A stretch of 64,000 nt of DNA from Acidiluteibacter ferrifornacis (lineage in GTDB: Bacteria; Bacteroidota; Bacteroidia; Flavobacteriales_E; Vicingaceae). The stretch is from NCBI RefSeq assembly GCF_009909615.1, contig NZ_WWNE01000011.1:1-64000 (forward strand), given 5' to 3'. Within the stretch, counting starts at the first letter, position 1, and each line of letters starts with the position of its first letter. Made by a program: the position numbers and the translations under genes. Below the pieces are notes generated by a model. That model was not told the origin of the DNA. It searched no databases and worked only from the letters and a program-made list of their open reading frames with translations. This document shows positions 36,150 to 45,271 of the stretch, one piece after another.

Positions 36150-38084
36150 TTGAAAAAATTCTTCTTCCTTTTTGTTTCTATCATTCAGCTACATGGATGG
36201 GCTCAAGAAAAAAGCGACGCTGATCTACTTCCTTTTTTAGATATAGAGTCCCTTTTAGACAGTAAGAACACTTCCAACATGAGTGTTACTGAAATTATTG
36301 AACATACCGAAAAAAGCATCAAAGCCAATCATACCATCTCCATTCCAGCACAGGGTACGGAGCTAGAAAAGGTAATCTTCACCATAAGAAGACTCCAACA
36401 CAATGACAGCCAACTGGTGGCAATCAAATTCGTAAAGACTTTATTGGATTTTGAATGTTACAGAAGCGAAGCAGAAAAATTATATTTAAAATATCTTTTA
36501 GCTTCAAGCCTAAAAAGCATAGGAGCACCGCTAGTTGCTAACAAATATGTAAATGAGGTATTTCCCAAGCTACTTTCTTTTATTGATAGCGAATTAATAA
36601 AAGGGCACCTCATCGGCTACTACGCAGGATTCATGATTAAACAAGATAGCCTTGAACGAGCGAGCGAACTATATACCGACAACCTATTGCGATATGAAAA
36701 GTTGGGTAATCATGAAAGAATCTATCAAGCTCGTAATAATCTAGGATATGTCTCCTACTTGCAGAAAAACTACCCTAAGGCCAAGCAATTGTATAAAAAC
36801 AATCAGGTTTCGAGTTTTAAGGACGAGAACATCACACTTTATGCATTTGCTTTTGGAAACTACGGAACTATTCTGCGAGACGAGCACTTATATGATTCTG
36901 CCATTTACTATTTTAATAAAGAAGTCAGCATACTTAACGAACACCATATTCAAACAGGATTAGTCAATATTTTCTTGAGTATTGCAGAAGCGTTTGAACT
37001 AAAAAACGAATTGGATTCTGCCAAAAAGTATTACAACCGAGGGATAGAGAAGGCGAAAGAGATGGGGAAAACTGCCGCTGTAGTGGATGGACTGGAAGGA
37101 TTGCTTAGAATTTATACAACCAAGTCCAATGATGACAATCTAAAGCATACGATAGAGCAATACCACCTTTTTAATGATAGCCTTCGAAATGAAGTCAGTA
37201 TGAATGCTGTTCAAGATGAAATACAAGTTAGCCGATTTCTAGAAATTCTAGCTGAAACAGAACGATCTCGGAAGAAAAACCAAAAATTAGAATCTCAAAA
37301 CAGGGAATTACTGTTATCCATCTCATTGCTCGTTCTTTTATTGGCACTACTTATCGTAATTATTACCTTAAGAAACAGGAACCGAAAAAAGATAGAAGCT
37401 AAAAACTTATTGTTAGAGAGTAATAACAAAGAGCTTGAGCAATCTTACCTCCTAATATCTGAAACCAACTCTAAAAATGAGTTATTATTAAAAGAATTGC
37501 ATCATCGAGTAAAAAACAACCTTCAAATAGTCAGCAGTTTATTCAGCTTACAACTCAATGCTAAAAACTTAGATTCAAATGCCGAAGAAGTTTTTCAAGA
37601 TGCACAAAACAGGATACATTCCATTTCATTGGTGCATAAAAAATTGTATCAATCCAACAACTTTGAACGACTAGATTTTAAAGAATACCTACACGCCATT
37701 GGAGAAGATATCATTAGCAGTCATATTAAAAAAGTATCCATAGAGTTGAATGTAGAATGTCCTCCCATACCTGTCGATACTGCAATTCCTTTAGGTTTAA
37801 TTTTTAATGAATTATTTACCAATTCGCTAAAACACGCCACAGGAACCAACAACTTGGTGGTTTCTATAGCATACATTTCTGAAAATAACCACGGCACTTT
37901 TATCTACAAAGACAATGGAATAGGCATTCAAAACATTGAAATGATGAAGGAGAAAGAAGAATCTATCGGAGTTACCCTCATTCATTTATTGGCAGAGCAA
38001 ATTGATGTAACTGTAGAATATCAAGAATCAACCACCAAAAACAACGGTTTTTGGATTAGCCTAACTGGCAATTTCACCGATTGA
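36150..38084 (+). CDS. TPR-containing sensor histidine kinase (HisKA_2 type)
   Basis: A 644-residue membrane sensor starting at TTG 36150, the only start that gives the signal peptide (cleavage near GWAQ). Residues about 60-370 form a periplasmic array of TPR-like helices, for example NNLGYVSYLQKNYPKAKQLYKNN and LDSAKKYYNRGIEKAKEMG. A transmembrane helix is at about 388-408, then a short coiled coil. The DHp domain is the HisKA_2 type, KELHHRVKNNLQIVSSLFSLQLN, with His451/His452 in the phospho-acceptor position. The ATPase domain has FNELFTNSLKHA (N box) and DNGIGI (G1). No response regulator gene is adjacent. The input signal is unknown. Confidence 0.9.
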   Translation: MKKFFFLFVSIIQLHGWAQEKSDADLLPFLDIESLLDSKNTSNMSVTEIIEHTEKSIKANHTISIPAQGTELEKVIFTIRRLQHNDSQLVAIKFVKTLLDFECYRSEAEKLYLKYLLASSLKSIGAPLVANKYVNEVFPKLLSFIDSELIKGHLIGYYAGFMIKQDSLERASELYTDNLLRYEKLGNHERIYQARNNLGYVSYLQKNYPKAKQLYKNNQVSSFKDENITLYAFAFGNYGTILRDEHLYDSAIYYFNKEVSILNEHHIQTGLVNIFLSIAEAFELKNELDSAKKYYNRGIEKAKEMGKTAAVVDGLEGLLRIYTTKSNDDNLKHTIEQYHLFNDSLRNEVSMNAVQDEIQVSRFLEILAETERSRKKNQKLESQNRELLLSISLLVLLLALLIVIITLRNRNRKKIEAKNLLLESNNKELEQSYLLISETNSKNELLLKELHHRVKNNLQIVSSLFSLQLNAKNLDSNAEEVFQDAQNRIHSISLVHKKLYQSNNFERLDFKEYLHAIGEDIISSHIKKVSIELNVECPPIPVDTAIPLGLIFNELFTNSLKHATGTNNLVVSIAYISENNHGTFIYKDNGIGIQNIEMMKEKEESIGVTLIHLLAEQIDVTVEYQESTTKNNGFWISLTGNFTD

Positions 38085-38128
38085 GATCAACTGACCTAAA
38101 GCCAACAATGGGCAGGTAACCGGAAGAA

Positions 38129-38845
38129 TTAGCCCAACCTCTTTTTCCTCATTCTCTGGTTTAAGAACTCCACCATTAAACTAAATACAAGCGAGAAGTA
38201 GATGTATCCCTTGGGCACGTGAACGTGGAATCCATCTAGTATAAGTAAGGTCCCGATCATTATTAAAAAGGACAAAGCCAACATTTGAACCGTGGGCTGC
38301 TCGTTAATAAACTTCGCAATTTTACTTGCAAACGCTAGCATTACTCCAAGCGATAAAACTACAGCCGCAATCATCACAGGCAAATGATCAGATAACCCTA
38401 CAGCAGTTAGGATGGAATCAAAAGAGAAAACCATATCCAAGATGATAATTTGTAGAATTGCCGCTTTTACGGTCATTTTCTTTCCCTCCTTCACTCCCAA
38501 CTCCGCTTCATCACCATTCACTTTGTGGTGTATCTCTGTGGTACTTTTAGTCAGCAAGAAAACCCCTCCGGCAATGAGTATTAAGTCTCTTACACTAATA
38601 TCTAGGTCGAAAATAGTGAACAATGGATTGGTCAAATGAACAATGTAGGAGATTCCCATCAATAAAAAGATTCGAATCACAATTGCCAGAATCAAACCGA
38701 TATTTCTAGCTCTTCCCTGTTCTGCTTGGGGTAACTTATCGGCAACAATAGAGATAAATATAATGTTGTCTATTCCTAAAACGATTTCTAAGAATGTCAG
38801 CGTCAATAAACTAATCCAAATCTCAGGTTGCAAAAATATCTCCAT
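38129..38845 (-). CDS. TerC-family integral membrane protein
   Basis: A 238-residue membrane protein of the TerC family with seven helices. LEIVLGIDNIIFISIVADKLP (helix 1) and ILDMVFSFDSILTAVGLSDHLP (helix 4) contain the intramembrane Asp residues conserved in the family. TerC proteins are linked to tellurite resistance and, in several bacteria, to manganese export during protein secretion. The metal function is inferred from the family. It is convergent with the histidine kinase and stands alone. Confidence 0.9.
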   Translation of the reverse strand: MEIFLQPEIWISLLTLTFLEIVLGIDNIIFISIVADKLPQAEQGRARNIGLILAIVIRIFLLMGISYIVHLTNPLFTIFDLDISVRDLILIAGGVFLLTKSTTEIHHKVNGDEAELGVKEGKKMTVKAAILQIIILDMVFSFDSILTAVGLSDHLPVMIAAVVLSLGVMLAFASKIAKFINEQPTVQMLALSFLIMIGTLLILDGFHVHVPKGYIYFSLVFSLMVEFLNQRMRKKRLG

Positions 38846-39002
38846 GGCTTTATACTGTTTAGTCTCAAAATTATAAAAGAGAAGCGATTATTTGTCACCA
38901 TTCATCAGATTTCTTTTTCCATTCATCATTCTGGAGCACCACTTAAATTATTATTTTAAAAAAATATGGTACTATGCGTTGCATAATACCTTCTAAAAGA
39001 TA

Positions 39003-39010
39003 TATCTTTG
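39003..39010 (+). promoter_or_regulatory. -7 box (with -33 TTG) for DUF4252-like/PadR/PspC operon
   Basis: TATCTTTG is a perfect TAnnTTTG; TTG at 38979-38981 lies 21 nt upstream, within the usual spacing. The first gene starts at 39035. Confidence 0.7.
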
Positions 39011-39034
39011 CTAAACATTTAAAAAAATAAAACG

Positions 39035-39493
39035 ATGAAATATTTTAGCCTTACAATCATTGCAGCCTTTATGAGTCTTATCGTTACAGCAGGTAATGGT
39101 GGGAAATCGGATAAAATTTATACGCAATTGAAAAGCGATCACGATTGCTTTAGCATGAGTCTTTCAAAGAAAATGATTGATGCTTTTGACATCGATTTAG
39201 ATTTGAATGGAAAGCAAAAGTGGGTAACCGGTGATTTTTTAGAAGGTCGATTTTTAGTCATTAGCGATATAAAAAAAGCGAGTGAAATCAAAAAGTCTTT
39301 TCTAAAAGAAGGTTATGAAGAAATTGACCTAGAAAATGAAGTGGACAAGTTTGAAACTTCCAACGAGGAAACTTATCTAGTCATAACTAAAGTAGGTAAA
39401 GTGGTGAAAGAAGCTCATTTTATCGTCTCTACGGATGACAGTACAGTTTTGCTCTCCATTTATGGAAATATGAACGTAAAAAAACAACAATAA
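39035..39493 (+). CDS. DUF4252-like exported protein
   Basis: A 152-residue protein with a signal peptide ending near VTAGN. The mature part has alternating short strands and helices (SLSKKMIDAFDIDLD, LVISDIKKASEIKKSFLKEGYEEI, HFIVSTDDSTVLLSIYGNM), similar to the DUF4252 family found in Bacteroidota. No lipobox is present. It is the first gene of a probable operon with a PadR regulator (18 bp downstream) and a PspC protein, so it may be part of an envelope-stress response; function is unknown. Confidence 0.75.
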   Translation: MKYFSLTIIAAFMSLIVTAGNGGKSDKIYTQLKSDHDCFSMSLSKKMIDAFDIDLDLNGKQKWVTGDFLEGRFLVISDIKKASEIKKSFLKEGYEEIDLENEVDKFETSNEETYLVITKVGKVVKEAHFIVSTDDSTVLLSIYGNMNVKKQQ

Positions 39494-39511
39494 CAGACCG
39501 AAGGAGCTATT

Positions 39512-39844
39512 ATGAAAATTGAAAACACACAAGCTCAAATGCGGAAAGGAGTTTTAGAATATTGTATTCTATCCATCCTTTCATCAGGAGAGGCCTACCC
39601 TTCAGAGATAATTAATCAACTGAAGGAAGGAAAACTAATTGTGGTAGAAGGAACATTATATCCGCTACTCACCAGATTAAAGAATGCTGAACTTTTGTCC
39701 TATCGATGGGAAGAGTCAAAATCGGGACCACCGAGAAAATATTATCAACTTACAGACAAAGGAAGTAACTTTTTGAAGGACTTAGACGTCACATGGCAGG
39801 ACCTGATGAAAGCAGTAGAATTAACCAGAAAAAAGAACGCATAA
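39512..39844 (+). CDS. PadR-family transcriptional regulator
   Basis: A 110-residue winged-helix protein of the short PadR-s2 type. Visible are KGVLEYCILSILSSGEAYPSEIINQL (helix-turn-helix), VVEGTLYPLLTRLKNAELLSYRW (recognition helix and wing), GPPRKYYQLTDKG, and a short C-terminal dimerisation helix. A GGAG lies 8 nt before the ATG. PadR proteins usually repress their own operon; with the adjacent PspC gene this fits a self-regulated membrane-stress unit. No clear operator was identified. Confidence 0.92.
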   Translation: MKIENTQAQMRKGVLEYCILSILSSGEAYPSEIINQLKEGKLIVVEGTLYPLLTRLKNAELLSYRWEESKSGPPRKYYQLTDKGSNFLKDLDVTWQDLMKAVELTRKKNA

Positions 39845-39868
39845 CCCGACCAAAATAAACCGAAAAAA

Positions 39869-41512
39869 ATGAACAAAACAGTAACCGCCAACATCAGTGG
39901 AATTGTATTCAACATCGAGGTTGATGCATACGATAAACTCAACAACTATTTAGCCACAATAAAGAAATATTTGGGCAATACCGACAGCCGCGATGAAGTA
40001 ATGGCTGATATAGAATCACGTGTAGCAGAACTATTTAAAGAACGATTTAACAACGAACGATCAGTAGTTACACTAAGCGATGTAGACTATGTTATTTCGG
40101 TAATGGGAGAACCAGAACAATATTTTGATGGTACAGAAGAAGAAAGCGACTGGACAAGCGATAAAAGCAACTCAAGCTCTACGAAGCAAAAATCTAAACG
40201 CATTTTTAGAGACGAGGACGATAAAATAATAGGAGGTGTATGTTCAGGAATAGGCCACTATTTCGGAATCGATCGCATCTGGATTAGAATCCTTTTCTTA
40301 TTTGCCTTTTTTGTTTGGGGAGTTGGTTTTATCCCTTATATCATTCTATGGATTGTCATTCCCAAAGCAAAAACAACTGCTGAAAAACTAGAGATGAAGG
40401 GAGAAGCAGTCAATGTAGACAATATCAAAAAAACGGTTGAAGATAAATTTAACGACTTAAAAGACTCTTTTAATGGTGAGGGTGCCAAAGATGCGGCCAA
40501 TTCTTTGAGCGGAGCACTCTCTAAACTGTTCACTTTTATTGGCATGGTGATCTTATTCATATTGAAGTTTGCCATGAAATTCATTGGATTGATCTTCATC
40601 ATAATTGGACTAGCCGTTTTAATTGCGTTAACAGCCACCCTTTTTAATTCCGACATTGTGACCGTCGTAAGTAATAACGAAGTTTTTACGATACCTTCAC
40701 ACGACATTCTCCAGGCACTACTTGGCACTGGAACAAATGCAACTCTTGCACTAATTGCATTGATACTATTCATTGGAATACCAATGATTGGACTAATCTA
40801 TAGCGGGATTAAAATGATTTTCAAATTGAAAACCCAAAACTCGGTGATTGGAATATCAATGGGAGTTCTTTGGATAGTCGGTATTCTTCTAGGTATCTAT
40901 ATTACTATTAATTCCTTGAAGGAGCTGAAATCCACTCAAAAAGCATTGTCAACAATAGAATGGACTAGTCCATCAAACACCGTTTACCTAAGTGATTTAA
41001 CAGAACAAGACAATCAATTCAACGACTTTGACCTACCTGATGTAGAGGGAGATATATGGATAGAGGAAGGAAAGGTATTTTATGAAAACTTAGAAATTGA
41101 TGTTTTACCTACAAGAGGCGACCAAATAAAAGTGATGGTGGAGAAAATTGCAAAAGGTGCGAATCGAAAGGATGCAAAAGATCGAGCAGAGAAAATAAAC
41201 TTTGTTTATCACCTCAATGACTCTGTATTGAAGTTTAGTCCTTACATCAACTTCGAACTACAAGATAAATTTAGAGCACAAGAAGTAAAGGTTCACATTA
41301 TGTTGCCTATCGGTTCAAAAATCGCTTTAGAGGAAGGTTCTGAAGAAATAATTTACGACATCAAAAATGTTGGAAACGAATACGACTTGGATATGATCGG
41401 TGAAACCTGGATCATGCTCAATGAAGGATTAACTTGCTTGGACTGCAAATTTATTGATGGAGTGAGTAGCGGACAACTGAAAAAGGATTCTATTCAACCT
41501 CAATTTCCATAA
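39869..41512 (+). CDS. PspC-domain membrane protein
   Basis: A 547-residue protein. Residues 1-90 form a small N-terminal domain with NYLATIKKYL and DEVMADIESRVAELF, often paired with PspC. The PspC domain (about 110-165) reads KIIGGVCSGIGHYFGIDRIWIRILFLFAFF. Four further helices follow between 205 and 350, then a periplasmic beta-rich domain (about 370-547) of the type that ends many Bacteroidota PspC proteins. It lies 24 bp after the PadR gene. PspC domains sense membrane stress in proteobacteria; a similar role is inferred here. Confidence 0.88.
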   Translation: MNKTVTANISGIVFNIEVDAYDKLNNYLATIKKYLGNTDSRDEVMADIESRVAELFKERFNNERSVVTLSDVDYVISVMGEPEQYFDGTEEESDWTSDKSNSSSTKQKSKRIFRDEDDKIIGGVCSGIGHYFGIDRIWIRILFLFAFFVWGVGFIPYIILWIVIPKAKTTAEKLEMKGEAVNVDNIKKTVEDKFNDLKDSFNGEGAKDAANSLSGALSKLFTFIGMVILFILKFAMKFIGLIFIIIGLAVLIALTATLFNSDIVTVVSNNEVFTIPSHDILQALLGTGTNATLALIALILFIGIPMIGLIYSGIKMIFKLKTQNSVIGISMGVLWIVGILLGIYITINSLKELKSTQKALSTIEWTSPSNTVYLSDLTEQDNQFNDFDLPDVEGDIWIEEGKVFYENLEIDVLPTRGDQIKVMVEKIAKGANRKDAKDRAEKINFVYHLNDSVLKFSPYINFELQDKFRAQEVKVHIMLPIGSKIALEEGSEEIIYDIKNVGNEYDLDMIGETWIMLNEGLTCLDCKFIDGVSSGQLKKDSIQPQFP

Positions 41513-41523
41513 ATACAATTGAC

Positions 41524-41718
41524 ATGAAAAAGAAAAGAATAACTCAAACAATTTCAATTCTATTTTGGTCCATAATCATAGTTTGTGCCATGGTGGCCAA
41601 AAACAGTTTAACCGCTCAAAATGCAACCACAATGGAATCAAAAGAACACTTAGAAAGCGCTAACCCACCTAAATACATCTTCTTCATTGATTTATTTACA
41701 GTTAGCGGATTTCATTAA
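41524..41718 (+). CDS. Small exported protein of unknown function
   Basis: A 64-residue protein beginning 11 bp after the PspC stop. Residues 1-32 look like a signal peptide or signal anchor with cleavage near LTAQ; the mature part would be about 32 residues. No family was recognised. Its position suggests it is the last gene of the PadR/PspC operon, but it may be poorly conserved. Confidence 0.5.
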   Translation: MKKKRITQTISILFWSIIIVCAMVAKNSLTAQNATTMESKEHLESANPPKYIFFIDLFTVSGFH

Positions 41719-41852
41719 TCAATATCAAAAATAAAGGAAGTAAGGACTTCTATAACTCAGAAAAAATCCTTAATTTCCCATGTGCCTTTCAGCTGATTAA
41801 AAAAACTACAGTTAAACAATTTAGTCAACCTTATCTTATCAGAGGCACATTA

Positions 41853-41880
41853 AACAGGAGGGCATTCCCCTCCTGTTTTC
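41853..41880 (+). terminator. Rho-independent terminator after PspC operon
   Basis: AACAGGAGGG (41853-41862) pairs perfectly with CCCTCCTGTT (41868-41877), followed by TTCTTTT. Confidence 0.85.
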
Positions 41881-41961
41881 TTTTCCATACCTCTACAATT
41901 ACCCTAAAAAAAAGCGGTTTTTTTGGTAATTTCGCAAAGCAATTTTTTAAAGATACTACCT

Positions 41962-44391
41962 ATGAGCAAAGAGGCGACATTAGATACCCCAGAGCAAAAG
42001 AAGATGACTCAAGAAGAATTCAAAAAAGATATCCTTGCCGATTATTCATTGGCTGTATTGAGTAGAGAAACATCTCTACTTGGTAGACGTGAAGTTCTTA
42101 CAGGAAAAGCAAAGTTTGGAATTTTTGGTGACGGAAAAGAGGTACCTCAGATTGCCATGTCTAAGTTTTTCCAGAATGGAGATTTCCGATCTGGATATTA
42201 TAGAGATCAAACTTTCATGATGGCTATCGATCAATTAACGATTCGATCTTTCTTTGCGCAATTGTATGCCAATCCTAGTGTTGAATTAGAACCTGCCTCA
42301 GGTGGACGTTCTATGAATGGTCACTTTGCAACACGGAGCTTAAATGAAGATGGTAGTTGGAAAAACCTTACTCAACAGAAAAATTCTTCAGCAGACATTT
42401 CTCCTACTGCAGGCCAAATGCCTCGTTTGTTGGGACTAGCTCAAGCCTCTAAAATATACAGAAATGTGCCAGAACTAGCTGGAGAGAATAATTTTTCCAA
42501 TCAAGGAAATGAAATTGCTTTTGGAACGATTGGAGATGCATCCACCTCTGAAGGTCTTTTCTGGGAAGCCATCAATGCTGCTGGAGTATTACAAGTACCT
42601 ATGGTGATGTCGGTTTGGGACGATGGACACGGAATTTCAGTTCCTAAAAAATACCAAACCACTAAGGAAAGCATTTCTGAGGTCTTAAAAGGTTTTCAAC
42701 GTGACGGAAAAGGAAGTAATGGGTTCGAGATATTAAAAACCAAAGGTTGGGATTACCCACACCTTATTGCGACTTATGAAAAAGCAACAAAAATTGCTCG
42801 TGAAGAACATATTCCAGTATTAATTCACGTAGAAGAAGTTACTCAACCACAAGGACACTCTACATCAGGTTCTCATGAGCGTTACAAATCTAAAGAGCGT
42901 TTAGAATGGGAAAGTGAGTACGACTGTATTAATCAGTTTGGAAAATGGATTGTTTCTAAAGGAATTGCAACGGAAGAGAAATTAAATGAAATAAAAGAAA
43001 TCGCTAAAAAGGAAGTGCGCGATCAGAAAAAGTTAGCATGGGAAGACTTTATTCAACCCATCAAAGCTGATCGAGATCAAGTAATCGGCCTTTTGTCCAA
43101 TTTAGCCGCAGAAAGTCAAAAAGCTGAAGCCATTAATGGATTAATCGCAGAATTAAAAGCGAGCACAGAGCCCAATAGAAAAGAAATAATTAGCGCGGCC
43201 AAAAAAGCCCTTCGTCTAACCAAATCGGAGCAATTATCTTTTAGAGCCTCCATAATCAACTGGGTAAACGAATCAGCTAAAATTAACGCCGACAGATATA
43301 GCTCACACCTTTATTCAGCGAGTAGCGAAAGTCCGATTCATCAGCGAGAAGTCAAACCAACCTATGATGAAAATGCAGAGATGGTGGATGGAAGAGTTGT
43401 ATTAAGAGACAATTTCGAAGTCCTTTTTAACAAATATCCTAACACACTTATTTTTGGTGAAGATGCAGGGCGAATTGGTGATGTAAACCAAGGTCTAGAA
43501 GGCATGCAAGAAAAGTTTGGAGAACTAAGAGTTAGCGATACAGGAATTAGAGAAGCCACTATCGTTGGGCAAGGAATTGGAATGGCGATGAGAGGACTGC
43601 GCCCAATTGCTGAAGTTCAATATTTAGATTACTTGTTGTATGCTTTGCAGATAATGAGTGATGATTTAGCAACTCTTCAATACAGAACGAAAGGCGGACA
43701 AAAAGCACCATTAATCGTTCGTACTCGTGGTCATCGTTTAGAAGGAATTTGGCACTCAGGTTCTCCAATGGGAACGATTATTAATAGTTTAAAAGGAATT
43801 CACATCTGTGTGCCAAGAAACTTAACCACAGCTGCAGGTTTATACAATACTTTATTAAAAGGCGATGACCCAGCATTGATTATTGAGCCATTAAATGCCT
43901 ACAGAAGTAAAGAGCAAATGCCGACTAACTTAGGAGAATTCCAAGTTGAGCTAGGTGTTCCAGAAATCGTCTCAGAAGGTAGCGATGTTACTTTAGTGAC
44001 CTATGGATCAACCTGCAATTTAGCAGAAGAAGCCGTAAAACAATTAGCTGAAGAGGGTATCTCCGTAGAATTGATTGATGTTAGAACATTGATGCCTTTT
44101 GATAAAAATGGGATGATTGGTGAATCCATAAAAAAAACAAACCGAGTAGTATTCCTTGATGAGGATGTAGATGGAGGAGCTTCAGCTTACATGATGCAGC
44201 AAGTTCTTGAAGGACAAAAAGCCTACTTTAACTTGGACTCGGAACCAATTACACTAGCTGCTAAGAATCATAGACCTGCTTATGGAACAGACGGAGATTA
44301 TTTCTCTAAACCAAGTATAGAAGACATCTTTGATGCAATTTACGACTTAATGCACGAAGCAAAACCGCAACAATTTCCTAAAATCTATTAA
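41962..44391 (+). CDS. Fused alpha-beta E1 component of a 2-oxoacid dehydrogenase complex
   Basis: An 809-residue protein that joins both E1 subunits in one chain. I start it at ATG 41962; the in-frame TTG at 41923 lies in promoter-like sequence. The alpha part (about 25-390) has the thiamine-diphosphate motif GDASTSEGLFWEAINAAG and HSTSGSHERYKSKERLEWE. After a helical linker, the beta part (about 465-809) has VFGEDAGRIGDVNQGLEG-like DE residues, QYLDYLLYALQIMSDDLATLQYRTKGGQKAPLIVRT and ELIDVRTLMPFDK. The order and domains match the branched-chain/2-oxoisovalerate type common in Bacteroidota. It decarboxylates 2-oxoacids to acyl groups for E2. E2 and E3 are not in the window. Confidence 0.9.
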   Translation: MSKEATLDTPEQKKMTQEEFKKDILADYSLAVLSRETSLLGRREVLTGKAKFGIFGDGKEVPQIAMSKFFQNGDFRSGYYRDQTFMMAIDQLTIRSFFAQLYANPSVELEPASGGRSMNGHFATRSLNEDGSWKNLTQQKNSSADISPTAGQMPRLLGLAQASKIYRNVPELAGENNFSNQGNEIAFGTIGDASTSEGLFWEAINAAGVLQVPMVMSVWDDGHGISVPKKYQTTKESISEVLKGFQRDGKGSNGFEILKTKGWDYPHLIATYEKATKIAREEHIPVLIHVEEVTQPQGHSTSGSHERYKSKERLEWESEYDCINQFGKWIVSKGIATEEKLNEIKEIAKKEVRDQKKLAWEDFIQPIKADRDQVIGLLSNLAAESQKAEAINGLIAELKASTEPNRKEIISAAKKALRLTKSEQLSFRASIINWVNESAKINADRYSSHLYSASSESPIHQREVKPTYDENAEMVDGRVVLRDNFEVLFNKYPNTLIFGEDAGRIGDVNQGLEGMQEKFGELRVSDTGIREATIVGQGIGMAMRGLRPIAEVQYLDYLLYALQIMSDDLATLQYRTKGGQKAPLIVRTRGHRLEGIWHSGSPMGTIINSLKGIHICVPRNLTTAAGLYNTLLKGDDPALIIEPLNAYRSKEQMPTNLGEFQVELGVPEIVSEGSDVTLVTYGSTCNLAEEAVKQLAEEGISVELIDVRTLMPFDKNGMIGESIKKTNRVVFLDEDVDGGASAYMMQQVLEGQKAYFNLDSEPITLAAKNHRPAYGTDGDYFSKPSIEDIFDAIYDLMHEAKPQQFPKIY

Positions 44392-44399
44392 TTAGATCA

Positions 44400-45263
44400 A
44401 TGGTTTTATACAATCCAAAAGATTGGTGGCGATTAATTTTTGCTTTTCATAAAAGCGATACTTTTAGGAGAACATTTCCTGGTATTGTTGGAGTAGCAAT
44501 ATATACTGGTCTCATCAACTATCTGGAAAAAGAGGTACTACAAGTAGAATTTGCCAACACCCTAAATATTCATTCTTTAGTAGGATTTGTGCTTTCGCTA
44601 CTTTTAGTTTTCCGAACCAATTCAGCCTATGAAAGATGGTGGGAAGGTCGAAAAATATGGGGAAGTTTTGTGAATAATTCCAGAAACCTAGCATTAAAAA
44701 TTGATGCGATTATTACTAATCAAAATGTTAAAACTATTTTCAGCATTTTGATTAGTAATTACATATTAGCATCAAAAGATCATTTGCAAAACAAAGCCAA
44801 TTCTCAACTATTACGTACCTCAGAAAAATACCCCTCAGAATATTACGCCTCTTTTAAGCATCTACCCAATGTGGTTGCCAAAGCGATGTATAGAGAAGTT
44901 CAAGAGCTAAAAGAAAATGGTTCTTTAACTGATGAACAATTACTCTATTTAAATTTGGAATTAAAGTCGTTTACAGATAATATTGGTGCTTGTGAGCGAA
45001 TTAAGAAAACTCCGATTCCCTTTTCATACAATATTTTCATCAAGAAGGTCATCTTTCTATATGTATTTACCATGCCAATTGGTTTTGTACAAACTTTTGA
45101 TTATTGGGCAATGCCGATAGTGGCTTTGATTTTCTATATTTTTAGTAGTATAGAATTAATTGCTGAAGAAATTGAAGACCCTTTTGGAGATGACGCCAAC
45201 GACTTACCTATAAATGATATTTATCAAACTATCAAAGCCAACGTCACTGAAATTTTAGAATAA
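44400..45263 (+). CDS. Bestrophin-family membrane channel
   Basis: A 287-residue membrane protein that starts 8 bp after the E1 gene. The family signature is LVFRTNSAYERWWEGRKIWGSFVNNSRNLALK. Hydrophobic segments near 35-70 and 215-255 and an acidic C-terminal EEIEDPFGDDANDLP fit bacterial bestrophins (UPF0187), which form pentameric ion channels. Bacterial members can be cation- or anion-selective; selectivity is not decided here. Confidence 0.9.
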   Translation: MVLYNPKDWWRLIFAFHKSDTFRRTFPGIVGVAIYTGLINYLEKEVLQVEFANTLNIHSLVGFVLSLLLVFRTNSAYERWWEGRKIWGSFVNNSRNLALKIDAIITNQNVKTIFSILISNYILASKDHLQNKANSQLLRTSEKYPSEYYASFKHLPNVVAKAMYREVQELKENGSLTDEQLLYLNLELKSFTDNIGACERIKKTPIPFSYNIFIKKVIFLYVFTMPIGFVQTFDYWAMPIVALIFYIFSSIELIAEEIEDPFGDDANDLPINDIYQTIKANVTEILE

Positions 45264-45271
45264 ACTTCTTC

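Noticed and set aside
41923-41961. TTG start of the E1 alpha-beta gene 39 nt upstream of the ATG
   Set aside because: It lies in a promoter-like stretch with a TAATTTCG element; ATG 41962 begins the expected N-terminus.
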